Of a stretch of 64,000 nt of DNA, positions 28,665 through 38,939 are shown one piece after another. Within the stretch, counting starts at the first letter, position 1, and each line of letters begins with the position of its first letter. The translations under genes and the position numbers were made by a program. The notes under the pieces are model-generated. The model was not told the DNA's origin. It searched no databases and was given only the letters and a program-made list of their open reading frames with translations. This DNA is from SZUA-38 sp965212525 (lineage in GTDB: Bacteria > Pseudomonadota > Gammaproteobacteria > Xanthomonadales > SZUA-38), in assembly GCA_965212525.1 (NCBI GenBank), contig CBDBVC010000030.1, positions 175,158 to 239,157 of the forward strand. Reading direction: 5' to 3'.

Positions 28665-31373
28665 ATGATGCGGAATCTGATTACGCTTGTGGCAGTCTGT
28701 GCTGCCACGACAGTTCACCAGCTGGCCGTTGCCCAACCCGACTCACCGCCCCGTGGTGCCGATATCGGAATACAATGGCGCCGCCTGCGCATTCAGCAGC
28801 ATTGGCACCGCCATCCAGGCGGCCTCATCCGGCGACACCATCTACGTGACCCCTTCGTTCAGGGCCGGCTTTATCGGCAAGATCGACAAGAATCTCACCT
28901 TTTTGCCATCCGAGGCTGCAGGGCCCGGATTCAGTGGCTGTGAACAGGAGATGGCAAGCGCAGAATCGGACACGGTGATATTCGACGCCAAGAGTTTCAG
29001 CGACGATGCCACCGGCGGGCTGGCCGAGATTCAGAACGGTGCCGATGTCACCTTTCGACACATGTGGTTTCGCACGGCCAGTGCCACCGATGGCGGTGTA
29101 CTGGCGGTGACCGGAGGCAGCACGCTGACACTTCAGGATGTACTGGTGACCGGTGGGGTTGCCAGCAACACTGGCGGCCTGATCTACGTGTCCGGTACTG
29201 CCGGTAACCCAAGTAGCCTCATTCTCACCAGTGACACCAGGCTCTACGGGGGTACTGCGACCACGGGCGGGGGGCATCGCACTGGTCAATTCCAACCTGG
29301 AAATCAACAATTCCTATGTTGGTGTCAACAATTCCCAGTTCAACACGGCAACCGGCAATGGCGGTGGTATCCACGCCCTCAATTCCACACTGGATTTCAT
29401 CACGCTCGCGTATGTGCAACGAAACGTATCGGGCAATCATGGCGGCGGTATCTATGCCGAGGACTCGATCATCAACATGAACTTTGGCCGCATTGACGAC
29501 AATCAGGCCGAATTCAGCGGTGGCGGCTTTTTCCTGCACGACACCAACCTGATTTCCCTCAACACCCGTTTCGAGGCCAATGTGAACAACAACCAGCAGC
29601 CCAACAGTGGTGGCGGTGGCCTATATGCCGAGACCAACAGTCTTGTGACGATTCGGGATACCGATTTCAACCTCAATGTAGGCCACCTTGGCGGTGGTAT
29701 TCATGTTCGAAGCGGTTCGACGCTGGACATCGACAACAACAGCACCCTCACCGGCAATTTCGCCACAAACGGTGGTGCCATCCATGCTGAAACTGCGATC
29801 ACGCTGGACGATACCACCATCAGTAATAATCTCGCCGCCGATAACGGCGGCGGCATTCACTGCTTCAGCTGTGATGACCTGGACATCAGTCTGAGTCAGA
29901 TCACCAACAACACGGCCGATTCAGGCGGCGGGTTGTACGTCACCGATTCGGACACGGTTGTCGACATCATCAGCACCAGCTTCGACCTCAACAACGCCAC
30001 ATCTACCCTGGAAGATCAGGGCGAAGGTGGCGGTGTCTACATGGCAGGCGGGCTGTTGACTGTCACCAATTCTGTCATCGATCAGAATTCATCCAGCCTG
30101 TTCGGCGGTGGCCTGTATCTGGAGGGAACACCAACCAACAGTCTGATGGCAAATATCGTCAACACGGCAATCACCTCGAACACAACCACCGTGAACGGTG
30201 CGGGCAACGGCGGTGCAGGCCTGTATGCCCGTACGACAGATATCATGTTTACCGACGCGCTGTTCCAGCTCAACCAGACACCGGGCGTCGGTGGCGGTGC
30301 CCGTTTCGAGTTAGCCAGCATCATCGATATCTCGGGTACCGTGTTTGACCAGAACATTGCCGAAGGTTTTGGCGGCGGTGGCATCTACGTCAACAACTCC
30401 ACGCTCAATGTTCACAGCCAGTCACAGTTCACCAACAACGATGGCGATGCCTTTGGCGGCGGTATCAGGCTACTGTCCGGATCAGCTGTCATCCGCGATG
30501 CAGTCATCGCCAACAACTACGCACGCTTTGGTGGTGGCATTCAGTCTCAGTCAACCACACTGGAAGTGGTGAACAGTCGCATCGTCAACAACTCCGGCAT
30601 CTTCGGTGGCGGGCTTTATGCCAACAGGGGCAACATCGAATTCAGGGCAGAAACCGGTAGCAGCCCGAGTGCCTGTGATCCTGCGCAACTGGCCAGCAAT
30701 GAGTACTGCATGGAGATTTCAGGCAACAGCGTGACCGATACCGGCGGGGGTGTGCACCTTATCGCCCTGACCAGCGGCAATTTTACCGGCACATTCGATC
30801 AGGTCGCATTTCAGAATAATCAGGCCGAGATCCGTGGCTCAGCGCTGGTGTTCGACTCTGACAACGCGTCCCCTGGTTGAACTGAACAATCTGCTGGTTG
30901 CAAACAATGGCAACCTTACGGATGAATCGACGGTGATCGAATCAACCGGGCAGGTATCCATGTTGATCGACAGCGCCACTGTAGCGGGTAATTCTGGCAG
31001 CCCACTGTGGGTAACAGATGTCATGAGCAGCCCCACCCTGACCAATTCGATCCTGTACGAAAACTCGATTGGCCCCAACGTGGCCACAGGCGTGCCATTC
31101 TCCCGCAGCTGCAACAATGCACAAACCATCGCCACCGGCAGCCAGAGCATGAACGGCAATCTGGGCGATCCATCATTCATCACCACGATCCGCGGCGACT
31201 ATCGATTGCCCGGAAACTCGGTGAGTGTAAATCAATGCGTCGACGGTCCCATTCGGGATCTGGATGGGCTGTTCCGACCCGACGTCAGTGGCCTGTACGA
31301 CCAGGGTGCCTTCGAGTTTGAAGGGCTATTGATGCTACCTGATGAGCTGTTCGAAAACGGATTCGAGGACTGA
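28665..31373 (+). pseudogene. Secreted right-handed beta-helix protein with LFENGFED tail, three frameshifts
   Basis: A start ATG at 28665 (GGAG upstream) begins a signal peptide (MMRNLITLVAVCAATTVHQL). Three successive frame changes (near 28755, 29270 and 30875) are each equivalent to one extra base, two within CCCC and one in a G6 run. Joined, the protein is about 900 residues with a long series of GGG-I/L-Y/H repeats (SGNHGGGIYAED, NGGGIHALNS, FGGGIYVNNS) and N-rich turns, a pectin-lyase/Pmp-like parallel beta-helix. It ends DELFENGFED. Such proteins are exported surface or adhesin-like proteins. The gene may be intact in life if the runs are sequencing errors. Confidence 0.75.
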
Positions 31374-31701
31374 AGCCGGGGGATGATCATTGATGACAGC
31401 GCCTCCAACCCACCAATCGGTCCCGACTGCATCTCCTGTTGTGTCACAGTGCAGCTCGGAACCGAACCGGAGGCGCTGTTCATCGGTGATTTTTAAGCGC
31501 GCACCTCTTTCTGCTGATTCTTTCGACTAAACACCTTCGGGTTAGCAGCTGTTCTGGCCCCGCTCTACCGGTGATTAATCACACCGTCAATTAACCGCGC
31601 TATCTTTCAAATGTTCGGATACACGCAACTCGTCGTTTTACAGTCTTAGACAGCCATTAAACCTGACCTGAAAACGTGTCAGGACCTGCAGGACAGTAAA
31701 C
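31374..31701. other. Intergenic region (328 bp) with long inverted repeat
   Basis: An 11-bp inverted repeat ACAGCGCCTCC / GGAGGCGCTGT (arms near 31396 and 31470, about 60 bases apart) is followed by a GATTTTTA tract, so it may act as a terminator for the beta-helix gene. Nothing else recognised. Confidence 0.35.
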
Positions 31702-32010
31702 ATGCGACCAGAGACAGAGATCGACAAACCAGCGATACGCCGCATCGCTTCTCACAGCCTGATCGCATTTCTTCTCTGCTGCTCGACGGCCCTGTCACAA
31801 AGCGGTGGTGATTACGAAATTCGCAAATCAACAATAGATGCCGGCGGTGGCCGATCAACGGGTGGTCGTTTTGAACTGACGGCCACCGTCGGGCAGCCGG
31901 ATACTCAGAAATCGACAGGTGGGCGCTTCTCCTTGCAGGGCGGCTTCTGGACTGCGGCACCGGTGCCGCTGGAAGACGCGCTGTTCAGCGATGGGTTCGA
32001 AAGTCCGTAA
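31702..32010 (+). CDS. Small secreted GG-rich protein with LFSDGFESP tail
   Basis: A 102-residue protein with a signal sequence (SLIAFLLCCSTALSQS). The mature part has two similar units, GGGRSTGGRFELTATVGQPD and STGGRFSLQGGFW, a short secreted motif I have seen in many gammaproteobacterial exported proteins, and ends EDALFSDGFESP. ATG 31702 has AGGACAG upstream. Function unknown. It lies between two large secreted genes on the same strand and may share their regulation. Confidence 0.7.
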   Translation: MRPETEIDKPAIRRIASHSLIAFLLCCSTALSQSGGDYEIRKSTIDAGGGRSTGGRFELTATVGQPDTQKSTGGRFSLQGGFWTAAPVPLEDALFSDGFESP

Positions 32011-32078
32011 CCGAAATAAAGACGAGCGGCACACAGGGACGACTGTACTGCTTGCGAACAAAAACCAGGGGTAAGCAC

Positions 32079-33941
32079 ATGACAAGAATAATGACGATGA
32101 TAACCATCCTGCTGGCATCAGGTACCGCTGCGGCTGAGCTGCTGGGTACGGGATTTACCTATCAGGGCGAACTGTTCGACAACAGCGCCCCCGCCGATGG
32201 TGACTTTGATTTCATGGTCGAACTCTATGATGAGGCCAGTTCAGGCATGCAGATTGGGCAGACGCTCATCATCGAGAACCTGACTGTCACCGATGGCATC
32301 TTTACCGTGGAACTGGATTTCGGTGTCGGTGCCTTTGCCGGTGATCAGCTGTGGCTGGAAATCGGCATACGCGATGGCGCCAGCACGGGCGGCTTCCAGG
32401 GTCTGTTGCCACGGCAGAAACTCACGGCAGCGCCCTACGCCCTGCATGCCGAGATGGTGGCCATGGACGCCATTGCCAGTAATGAAATCGCCGACAACTC
32501 AATCACGGCCATTGATCTTGCCAGCAACACCCTGACCGACAACGAAATTGGCATGAACGCCATCGGTGCCTCCGAGCTTTCTGACAACGCCGTCGATTCA
32601 TCAGCCATACAGGACAATGCCATCAACTCCGCCAAGGTGGCCGATGGCACACTGACGGGCAACGACCTTGCTGATGATTCCATCAGTGGTGATGAAATTG
32701 CCGATCAATCCATTTTCGCCAATGATCTGGCAACCAATTCAGTCACCAGCAGCCAGATTCTCAATGGCTCCGTCTCGGGCGATGACATCAACAGTACCGA
32801 AGTGCAGCGCCGTATCAGCGGCAGCTGTGCTTCGGGCACCTACCTCTCAGGCATCGCGCAGGACGGACAGGTGATGTGCAACACGTTACCAATCAGTGTG
32901 AAGTCCACGGTAGCCACCGCCGGCCTGGTCGGCCGTGACAACAGCATCGCAATCCGCCAGAACGGACTGCCCATTATCAGTCACTGGGACAATGGGCTGG
33001 ATGATCTGAAAGTGTTCGACTGCAGTAACGAGATCTGTAGCGAGGGTACGAACCGAACACTGGACAGCACGGACATGGTGGGTGCATTCACCAGCATGGC
33101 CATCCGCAACAACGGCCTGCCCATCATCAGCTATTATGATGAGACCAATGCTGATCTGAAAGTATTCGATTGTGGTGATACCCAGTGCATGACAGGTACG
33201 GCCAGAACGCTGGACAGCGATGAAGACGTCGGCATGTACACCAGCATCGCCATTCGCTCCAGTGGCAACCCCGTGATCGCTTACTATGATGAATCAAATG
33301 CCAACCTGAAATTGTTCGACTGCAGCGATACTGGTTGCAGCACAGGTACATCCCGGACGCTGGACAACGATATTGATGTGGGCAAGCACACCAGTATCGC
33401 CATTCGTAATATCGATTTGCCCATCATCAGCTATTACGATGAAGACAACCGCGACCTGAAAGCCTACGTCTGCAGCAATTCGGCGTGCTCTGCTGGCACT
33501 GACTTGACACTGGACAGCTCGGGATTTGTTGGCGAATACACCAGCATTGCCGTTCTCGGCAACAACGTGCCGATCATCAGCTACTTTGATGAAACAACGG
33601 ATGACCTCAGGACCTACAATTGCGGCAACCAGAACTGCACATCAGGCGGACCGACAATCATTGATTCAATTGGATCGCTCGGCGAATTCACCAGCATTGG
33701 TATTCGCAACAATGGTTTTCCCATCATCAGCTATCAGGACACCGGTAATCTGAAAATCTTCGATTGCGGGAACTTCAACTGTACATTCGGCACCGGCCGA
33801 CTGATTGAGACTGGCGGCTTCGACGGCGTCTTCACCAGCATCGCTGTACGACCAAACGGCAACCCCATCATCAGCCACTTCTCAACCTCAAGCGTTGACC
33901 TGCTGGTCTACAGCTGCGGTGATTCCCGCTGTGAGAATTGA
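32079..33941 (+). CDS. Secreted repeat protein (stalk plus seven-unit propeller-like repeat)
   Basis: A 620-residue exported protein. ATG 32079 with AGGGG upstream is chosen because it starts the signal peptide (MTRIMTMITILLASGTAAAE); an earlier in-frame TTG is rejected. Residues about 130-245 are a low-complexity region of short DNxI/DLAxNxL units (ADNSITAIDLASNTL, DNAINSAKVADGTLTGNDLA), like fibre-shaft or stalk repeats. Residues about 290-615 contain seven units of about 48 residues of the form GxYTSIAIRxxGxPIISYYDE...DLKVFDC....C, each with two Cys, suggesting disulfide-closed blades. No known family is recognised. Surface location is likely from the export signal. Confidence 0.65.
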   Translation: MTRIMTMITILLASGTAAAELLGTGFTYQGELFDNSAPADGDFDFMVELYDEASSGMQIGQTLIIENLTVTDGIFTVELDFGVGAFAGDQLWLEIGIRDGASTGGFQGLLPRQKLTAAPYALHAEMVAMDAIASNEIADNSITAIDLASNTLTDNEIGMNAIGASELSDNAVDSSAIQDNAINSAKVADGTLTGNDLADDSISGDEIADQSIFANDLATNSVTSSQILNGSVSGDDINSTEVQRRISGSCASGTYLSGIAQDGQVMCNTLPISVKSTVATAGLVGRDNSIAIRQNGLPIISHWDNGLDDLKVFDCSNEICSEGTNRTLDSTDMVGAFTSMAIRNNGLPIISYYDETNADLKVFDCGDTQCMTGTARTLDSDEDVGMYTSIAIRSSGNPVIAYYDESNANLKLFDCSDTGCSTGTSRTLDNDIDVGKHTSIAIRNIDLPIISYYDEDNRDLKAYVCSNSACSAGTDLTLDSSGFVGEYTSIAVLGNNVPIISYFDETTDDLRTYNCGNQNCTSGGPTIIDSIGSLGEFTSIGIRNNGFPIISYQDTGNLKIFDCGNFNCTFGTGRLIETGGFDGVFTSIAVRPNGNPIISHFSTSSVDLLVYSCGDSRCEN

Positions 33942-34033
33942 TTTAGTATCCCTGGAGTACAGCCTGCTGAATTAGATTGATATCGTGGCTCACACCAAGA
34001 GCAGATACCGTAAAAAGGACCCGAACCCTTTTT

Positions 34034-34063
34034 CCCAGTGAGGTGTGACACACCCTCACTGGG
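34034..34063. terminator. Hairpin between convergent genes
   Basis: CCCAGTGAGG and CCTCACTGGG form a 10-bp stem with a 10-base loop between the end of the repeat protein (33941) and the end of a minus-strand small gene (34076). The plus strand has a CCCTTTTT run upstream, so the minus strand lacks a T-tract but ends in AAAAAGG. A bidirectional terminator is plausible. Confidence 0.4.
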
Positions 34064-34075
34064 ACTATCAAGGCG

Positions 34076-34285
34076 TCACCAGATCCAGGGACCATCTCGG
34101 AACAGAAAGGTCTCATTTCCACAAGCGTCTATCAGGAAGTGATCATAGTACGTTCCCAGAGTGCCTTCAAAGTCGCGTACGACAAATCTGGGAGGCCCCT
34201 CCAGTTCACATTCGATTTCAGAATGGTAGGCCTGCGACACCCCGGTAAAGAACAACAGCAACATTAACACCATAGATTTGATCAT
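34076..34285 (-). CDS. Small exported protein
   Basis: A 69-residue protein with a signal peptide (MIKSMVLMLLLFFTGVSQAYH) and a mature part of about 48 residues containing two Cys (IECELEG and DACGNETF), possibly a disulfide. A GGAGAA ribosome site lies 6 bases before the ATG at 34285. No homologue recognised. Confidence 0.6.
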   Translation of the reverse strand: MIKSMVLMLLLFFTGVSQAYHSEIECELEGPPRFVVRDFEGTLGTYYDHFLIDACGNETFLFRDGPWIW

Positions 34286-34595
34286 GACAATTCTCCATTA
34301 GCTTTTAGTAAATACATTCTCGGCAACGCATTGTTGCCTTGAAGTACAACGCGCTAAAAGGCAGGAGAATGGGTCAATGAGCCGACCATTCAATTCCATT
34401 CGAGGGGCCAAAGACCCTGTCCCAGAGTGTCAGTCAAATGTGGCGAGCATCAGGGTGTCCGCATCTAGTGTGGATGTCCGGTGTCCCTGATCAGTCAAAA
34501 TTTGTGGGTGATGTGATGAACGCCCCCTTATAACGGCGTCACAATGCGCCATACTTGTTGTTGATACCACAAGTAAACCAAAGGAGGCATTCATC

Positions 34596-35630
34596 ATGAA
34601 ACAGTGTAGTTTACTCAGCATCGATCTGGCAAAAAATGTCTTTCAACTGTGTGCACTGAATGCACATCACAAGGTGGTCAGCAACAAACGCGTGCGACGA
34701 GCTAAGCTGGTTGAGACGGTTCTTCAGCTGCACCCCGATTGCATTGTGATGGAGTCGTGTTACTCCGCCACTTACTGGGGTCGAACGTTTCAATCTCATG
34801 GCTTCAAGGTCAAGCTGATCGCTCCCCAACACGTCAAACCGTTCCTCAAAGGCAACAAGAATGACCATCACGACGCCCTGGCTATCGCCGAGGCGTCTCT
34901 TCGGCCAGGCATCCACTTTGTGCCGATCAAATCAATCGAGCAGCAGGATATCCAGACACTACATCGTGTGAGACAACGCTGGGTTCGTGATCGAACTGCT
35001 CTGGTCAATCAGATCCGCGCCATCCTCAGTGACTACGGGCTGCTGATCAAACCTGGTCGTCATGCTTTGTTAAATGAGCTGCCATTGCTGATCGAGGATG
35101 CCGACAATGATCTAACCCTGCCCTTGCGCCGAGTACTGCTCTCACTGATGGAAGAGCTGGTTGACCTGAATGAGCGTGTCGAATCGGTTGAACACTCAAT
35201 CACCGAACTGGCACGTGAGCAGTCGGGCTATCATCAACTGCGGGATATCCCTGGCATGGGTTGGCTGACAGCGTCTGCCCTGGTCAGCCAGGTGGGCAAT
35301 GCCCGACAGTTCAGCAGTGGACGGGGCATGGCGGCCTGGATCGGGCTGGTACCCAAGCATCAGGCTAGTGGCAGTAAGATCGTCAATCAGGGCATCTCCA
35401 AGCGCGGTGACCGCTACTTGCGGACCCTGTTGATCCACTGCGCCAGAGCAGTCGTGTACCTGTACAAGGACAAGGAGGAACCGCTGAAGCGGTTTGCTGA
35501 TCGAATTGCCAAACGGCGGGGAAAGCATATCGCCTGTGTGGCAGTAGCGCACAAGATGGCTCGAATCATCTGGGCGATGTTGTCGCGGGGTGAATCGTAT
35601 CGACCCGACGCGGCGTTGAGTTGCCGCTGA
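34596..35630 (+). CDS. IS110-family transposase/RNA-guided recombinase
   Basis: A 344-residue intact transposase. The N-terminal RuvC-like DEDD domain is indicated by LLSIDLAKNVFQLCALNAHH and NKNDHHDALAIAEASLRPG. The C-terminal Tnp_20 domain contains IPGMGWLTASALVSQVGNARQFSSGRG followed by KIVNQGISKRGDRYLR, a stretch that in the family holds the catalytic serine. It catalyses insertion and excision of the element. The ATG is preceded by AAAGGAGG, a strong ribosome site. The sequence is complete, so this copy may be mobile. Confidence 0.93.
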   Translation: MKQCSLLSIDLAKNVFQLCALNAHHKVVSNKRVRRAKLVETVLQLHPDCIVMESCYSATYWGRTFQSHGFKVKLIAPQHVKPFLKGNKNDHHDALAIAEASLRPGIHFVPIKSIEQQDIQTLHRVRQRWVRDRTALVNQIRAILSDYGLLIKPGRHALLNELPLLIEDADNDLTLPLRRVLLSLMEELVDLNERVESVEHSITELAREQSGYHQLRDIPGMGWLTASALVSQVGNARQFSSGRGMAAWIGLVPKHQASGSKIVNQGISKRGDRYLRTLLIHCARAVVYLYKDKEEPLKRFADRIAKRRGKHIACVAVAHKMARIIWAMLSRGESYRPDAALSCR

Positions 35631-35635
35631 TAGAA

Positions 35636-35880
35636 AACCGGATTTAGTAGAGACAAACAAGGCAGGAGAAAAACCCACCAATCAAGTTAGATTGCATGAT
35701 GAACAAACAGGTAACCTGGCCTGGCTTTAGACTGGTTGTGGACACGGTCCTCGAGACCCTGTGGGTGTAAAGCAAAGCCAGGCACGGATCTCATCAAGGC
35801 CAGAGGTCAATCATGCCTCACAAACAGGCCGGATATATGTCAGTAACCGTTTTTCTTCGTGCCAGATCAACTTGAAAAGT
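35636..35880 (+). ncRNA. Candidate IS110 seek/bridge RNA region (intact copy)
   Basis: Non-coding segment between the transposase stop and the right end, conserved with the damaged copy. GCCTGGCTTT (35719-35728) and AAAGCCAGGC (35774-35783) can form a 10-bp closing stem with a roughly 45-base interior containing CTGTGGGTG, which matches the left-junction motif TGTGGGTG. IS1111-type elements carry their seek RNA here. Transcription and guide pairing are inferred. Confidence 0.5.
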
Positions 35881-35903
35881 TGGGGGCGTTCATATATGTC
35901 CCG

Positions 35904-36220
35904 GATTACTCTCAATTGTGAAGAAGATGAAGATTACACAGACCTATCAGATAAATACATTTCGGATGGTTAATCAGCTTTGAACACAACTCCATAGCAG
36001 ATGCTTGCTTCACAATCAGTCACTAGAATGCTGATGTCGATTTCAAGTTGACTAGAAAGGCAGATCAATACCGAAACAGGCATAACATTTATCAAGCTTC
36101 GCTGAAAACACACTGGATACTAATTTCACTAGTAAGCTAAGGACGCCCCAGTGAATGACCTGAAAAGTCTCGTCCAGCTTCCATATTTTGCTCGAAGATT
36201 TCTTCCCAGTTTATTTCAAT
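35904..36220. other. Intergenic region (317 bp)
   Basis: A/T-rich DNA between the right end of the IS110 element and the end of the surface-protein gene. Only short, unsupported readings occur; no motif recognised. Confidence 0.4.
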
Positions 36221-37720
36221 TCATTGACTGCCCGCCGGCACCGGATCAATTCGCTGTTTGGTTCGATGTTTCGTGATACTGCCATAATTGCCGACGACAT
36301 CCGGTCCGAAGCTGATATTGTTTCGAATGGTTTGAACGCTATAGCCAATGACTGGTAATCCGTGATAAACACGCCCTTCCTCATCAACGAGCTGTCGATC
36401 CATCATCGAGACAGGATTCGTTCCCAGGTCAAATTTCACCCAACCTTTTTCAATCTGTGTCATCGGCTCATCGACCGCCAACAGACCCGAGTTAAAAATG
36501 GATCCGTTCGACAAGCCAGGAAATCGCACAATATTATTTCCGTGACACAGCGTTAGTGTCGCACCTGGAGCGGCCTCTCCCGGCTCAGCATCACGCGTAT
36601 ATGACTGTGACCTTATGTCCTCACAGGCACCGTCCTGATTGGGGTCCGCTACCAGATACAAGTCCAGAAACGGTGGTATGGCCTGCGGGCCCACCAACGG
36701 TCCATCCGTGTAAAATCGTTTGGTTGGAAATCCAACAAGCCATTCAGTGGTCGCATTAATGGCAAGATCGCGAGCCAGGTTATCTGATATCTGATCAGAC
36801 ATGAACAACGCAGAAACAGCATCGATACCCCTTGCCCAGCTGGACTTGATCACCTCGCCAGTCATCGGGTTCTGTATGTAACTATCGACAAACAGATCGG
36901 CGTCAACATCAAAGTCTGCAGCACCCAGTGATGGAAAACTGTCACCTGGTGAAGTGTGTAGCGAGCTGGTCGTAAACCCACCAATCGCCTCGGCTCGATA
37001 GGTCATCTGCACAGCCTCAATCACATCAATCATTGACAGTGTTCCAGATAACCCGCCTGTCGGGGGTTGCGTATCGGTTGTTGGCGTTGTCACCCAGTAA
37101 GCGCCGGTCGCGGCCATACCCTGATCTGTTGCCCATGCTCGATTAATCTGTGCACAGTCATTGACTTCGCCATTGACGAGGGAAGCTGCGGTTGCAGACA
37201 TTTCCGATTCGTCTGTGAGTACGGCCATTTCAATGACTTCAATCATGCCATTTCGCGTCCGTGACACATCGTCTGGCCCTTCATCGTCGCCAAAGCCGGT
37301 ATACAACTCGTTACTGAATTCAAGATAACGAATCCCTGAGTTCATGGGCAAATCAGGTGCCAATGTCGTCTGGCCAATGATATCGGGAACCGTACAGGAG
37401 TTATCCAGTGTAATCAGTTTCGCTGCATCGCTGCCATTGAATGAAAACAGAGCACCTGCCCAGGAATCAAACGCACCCAGGTACAGATGAAAAGAGGCGA
37501 CAGAGCGATGATTGCTCCCTTCTCGAAAGCGCACACTGACCGCTTTCACTTCATCGGTCGTGTTAACAATGGTCAACAGGTTCTGGAAGCCTTCATCGAC
37601 TGCGTAAAAGGGAAACAGCAGCACCTGACCCGTTCCGTCCTGACTCAAATGGACGGCTTGACTCGTTTTCGTGCCAATGGTCACAAAAAACAATATCACC
37701 ACACTCAGAAATGTTTTCAT
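36221..37720 (-). CDS. Large exported surface protein (VHLSQDGTGQVLLFPFY family)
   Basis: A 499-residue exported protein. ATG 37720 is chosen because GGAGG sits 6 bases upstream, whereas the ATG at 37726 directly abuts it. Signal peptide MKTFLSVVILFFVTIGTKTSQA, then VHLSQDGTGQVLLFPFYAVDEG..NLLTIVNTTD, a signature I recognise from secreted hypothetical proteins of gammaproteobacteria. The body is beta-rich with no enzymatic motif. Role unknown. Confidence 0.6.
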   Translation of the reverse strand: MKTFLSVVILFFVTIGTKTSQAVHLSQDGTGQVLLFPFYAVDEGFQNLLTIVNTTDEVKAVSVRFREGSNHRSVASFHLYLGAFDSWAGALFSFNGSDAAKLITLDNSCTVPDIIGQTTLAPDLPMNSGIRYLEFSNELYTGFGDDEGPDDVSRTRNGMIEVIEMAVLTDESEMSATAASLVNGEVNDCAQINRAWATDQGMAATGAYWVTTPTTDTQPPTGGLSGTLSMIDVIEAVQMTYRAEAIGGFTTSSLHTSPGDSFPSLGAADFDVDADLFVDSYIQNPMTGEVIKSSWARGIDAVSALFMSDQISDNLARDLAINATTEWLVGFPTKRFYTDGPLVGPQAIPPFLDLYLVADPNQDGACEDIRSQSYTRDAEPGEAAPGATLTLCHGNNIVRFPGLSNGSIFNSGLLAVDEPMTQIEKGWVKFDLGTNPVSMMDRQLVDEEGRVYHGLPVIGYSVQTIRNNISFGPDVVGNYGSITKHRTKQRIDPVPAGSQ

Positions 37721-38085
37721 GCTCATCCTCCCACTGATTGTCACTTTGTTCTATTCCTGATAACTGGAAACCCACCAACTTTCCCAGAGCATCCAGACTC
37801 GTTTGCCTCTGGTTTTCACAACGCACTTTGACGACGAAAATCAGGCCTCTTTAATTAGTGTGAAGTTCAGTCGGTCATCCTCTCACCTGTCACAGTGGTC
37901 TGCCCCATATTCATTCTATGCATATTTTTGAGCCCTGGAGCACCATGAAACTGTCAAATACGTCGAATTGACGGTGTGAACACTCATGAGTCAGGCTGCG
38001 TGAAGCCCAAACCGCCCATTGCTATAATCCCCTGAGATAGCCTGGCTGCGGTCTGGCCTGCTCAACAATCAAGGGAAAGCACACC

Positions 38086-38658
38086 ATGAACAAACTCTTT
38101 GCGCTGGGGCTGATTGTGCTCCTGATCGCTCAAATCTCATTCTCGGTTCCTGCCGACACCATCAACCTGAAGGAGCCGATCGATTTTATCCACTGGGCGC
38201 TGCTGATCGGCATTGTGCTGATGATTCCCTACTCCCTTACCTTTTCCCATGGGCTTTATCACAGAATCGGGGCACCAATCACCTTTGTCGGCCTGGTGTG
38301 CAACATTGGCATGTGCACGGTCGATTTTGTGATTTGGACATACAGAGACAACGCCGATGAATGGAACGCGTTTGTCGAGCACCTGATGGACGAGCCTGCG
38401 GTATGGCAGGTGTTCATCACGGTAGGCCCACCTCTGATATTCGTCGGACTCGCCATTCAGGCGATGGGGTACCTCAAAGATCATGCCATCGCCAGCATCA
38501 GCGCCTTCATTGGGTCTTTGATCATCGGCGTGGGCGGTCTGGTGTTTACAGACTATCGAATAATCTTCATTGCCGGGTACGTGATCTTTGTGGCGGCACT
38601 CGTTTACCTTGCCTTCAAGGATAATCGTGGTCCTCACAGCTCGGCTGTGAGCACATGA
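38086..38658 (+). CDS. Multi-pass membrane protein
   Basis: A 190-residue protein with about five or six hydrophobic segments (for example ALGLIVLLIAQISFSVPAD, WALLIGIVLMIPYSLTFSHG, APITFVGLVCNIGMCTVDFV, SAFIGSLIIGVGGLVFTDYR, IIFIAGYVIFVAALVYLAF) and no recognised family. AGGGAAAG precedes the ATG. It lies alone between a minus-strand surface gene and the plus-strand subtilase. Confidence 0.6.
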   Translation: MNKLFALGLIVLLIAQISFSVPADTINLKEPIDFIHWALLIGIVLMIPYSLTFSHGLYHRIGAPITFVGLVCNIGMCTVDFVIWTYRDNADEWNAFVEHLMDEPAVWQVFITVGPPLIFVGLAIQAMGYLKDHAIASISAFIGSLIIGVGGLVFTDYRIIFIAGYVIFVAALVYLAFKDNRGPHSSAVST

Positions 38659-38939
38659 GCCCATAAACCAGCTGGCATGTGAGTAGTGGGGTGTAGCGGG
38701 GTGCCCCGTAATTCGTGGCTCCGAATTTCGCGATACTGTTGGAGCAAACCCGAATCACATCTCACACATAGTGAAACGTTTCTCGTTATTCACATGTCCA
38801 TCCCTGACGAGAATTTGCGCAATGCCTCATAGAGCCGATGCCGGTCAGACTTTGTATCTGACAAATGGCGTCTTGACGAGCCCACAATCCATCTGTCGCT
38901 CACATTGGACATGGATTAACAATGGATGAGACCTAACCA

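Larger units (their letters stand above)
34503..35903 (+). mobile_element. IS110-family (IS1111-like) insertion sequence, intact copy
   Basis: A 1.4-kb element with a 344-residue transposase, a short left non-coding end (about 95 bp) and a long right non-coding end (about 270 bp). GAACGCCCCC (34518-34527) and GGGGGCGTTC (35882-35891) form a 10-bp subterminal inverted repeat. The left end begins in TGTGGGTGATGTGATG and the right ends in ATATATGTCCCG. An inverted near-identical copy lies at 27020-28424. Family knowledge: IS110/IS1111 elements lack classical terminal repeats and use an RNA guide. Confidence 0.88.

Noticed and set aside
27020..35903. The two inverted IS110 copies as a composite transposon carrying the intervening secreted genes
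   Set aside because: IS110-type elements are not known to act as composite transposons in pairs, and each copy has its own separate target motif and flanks.
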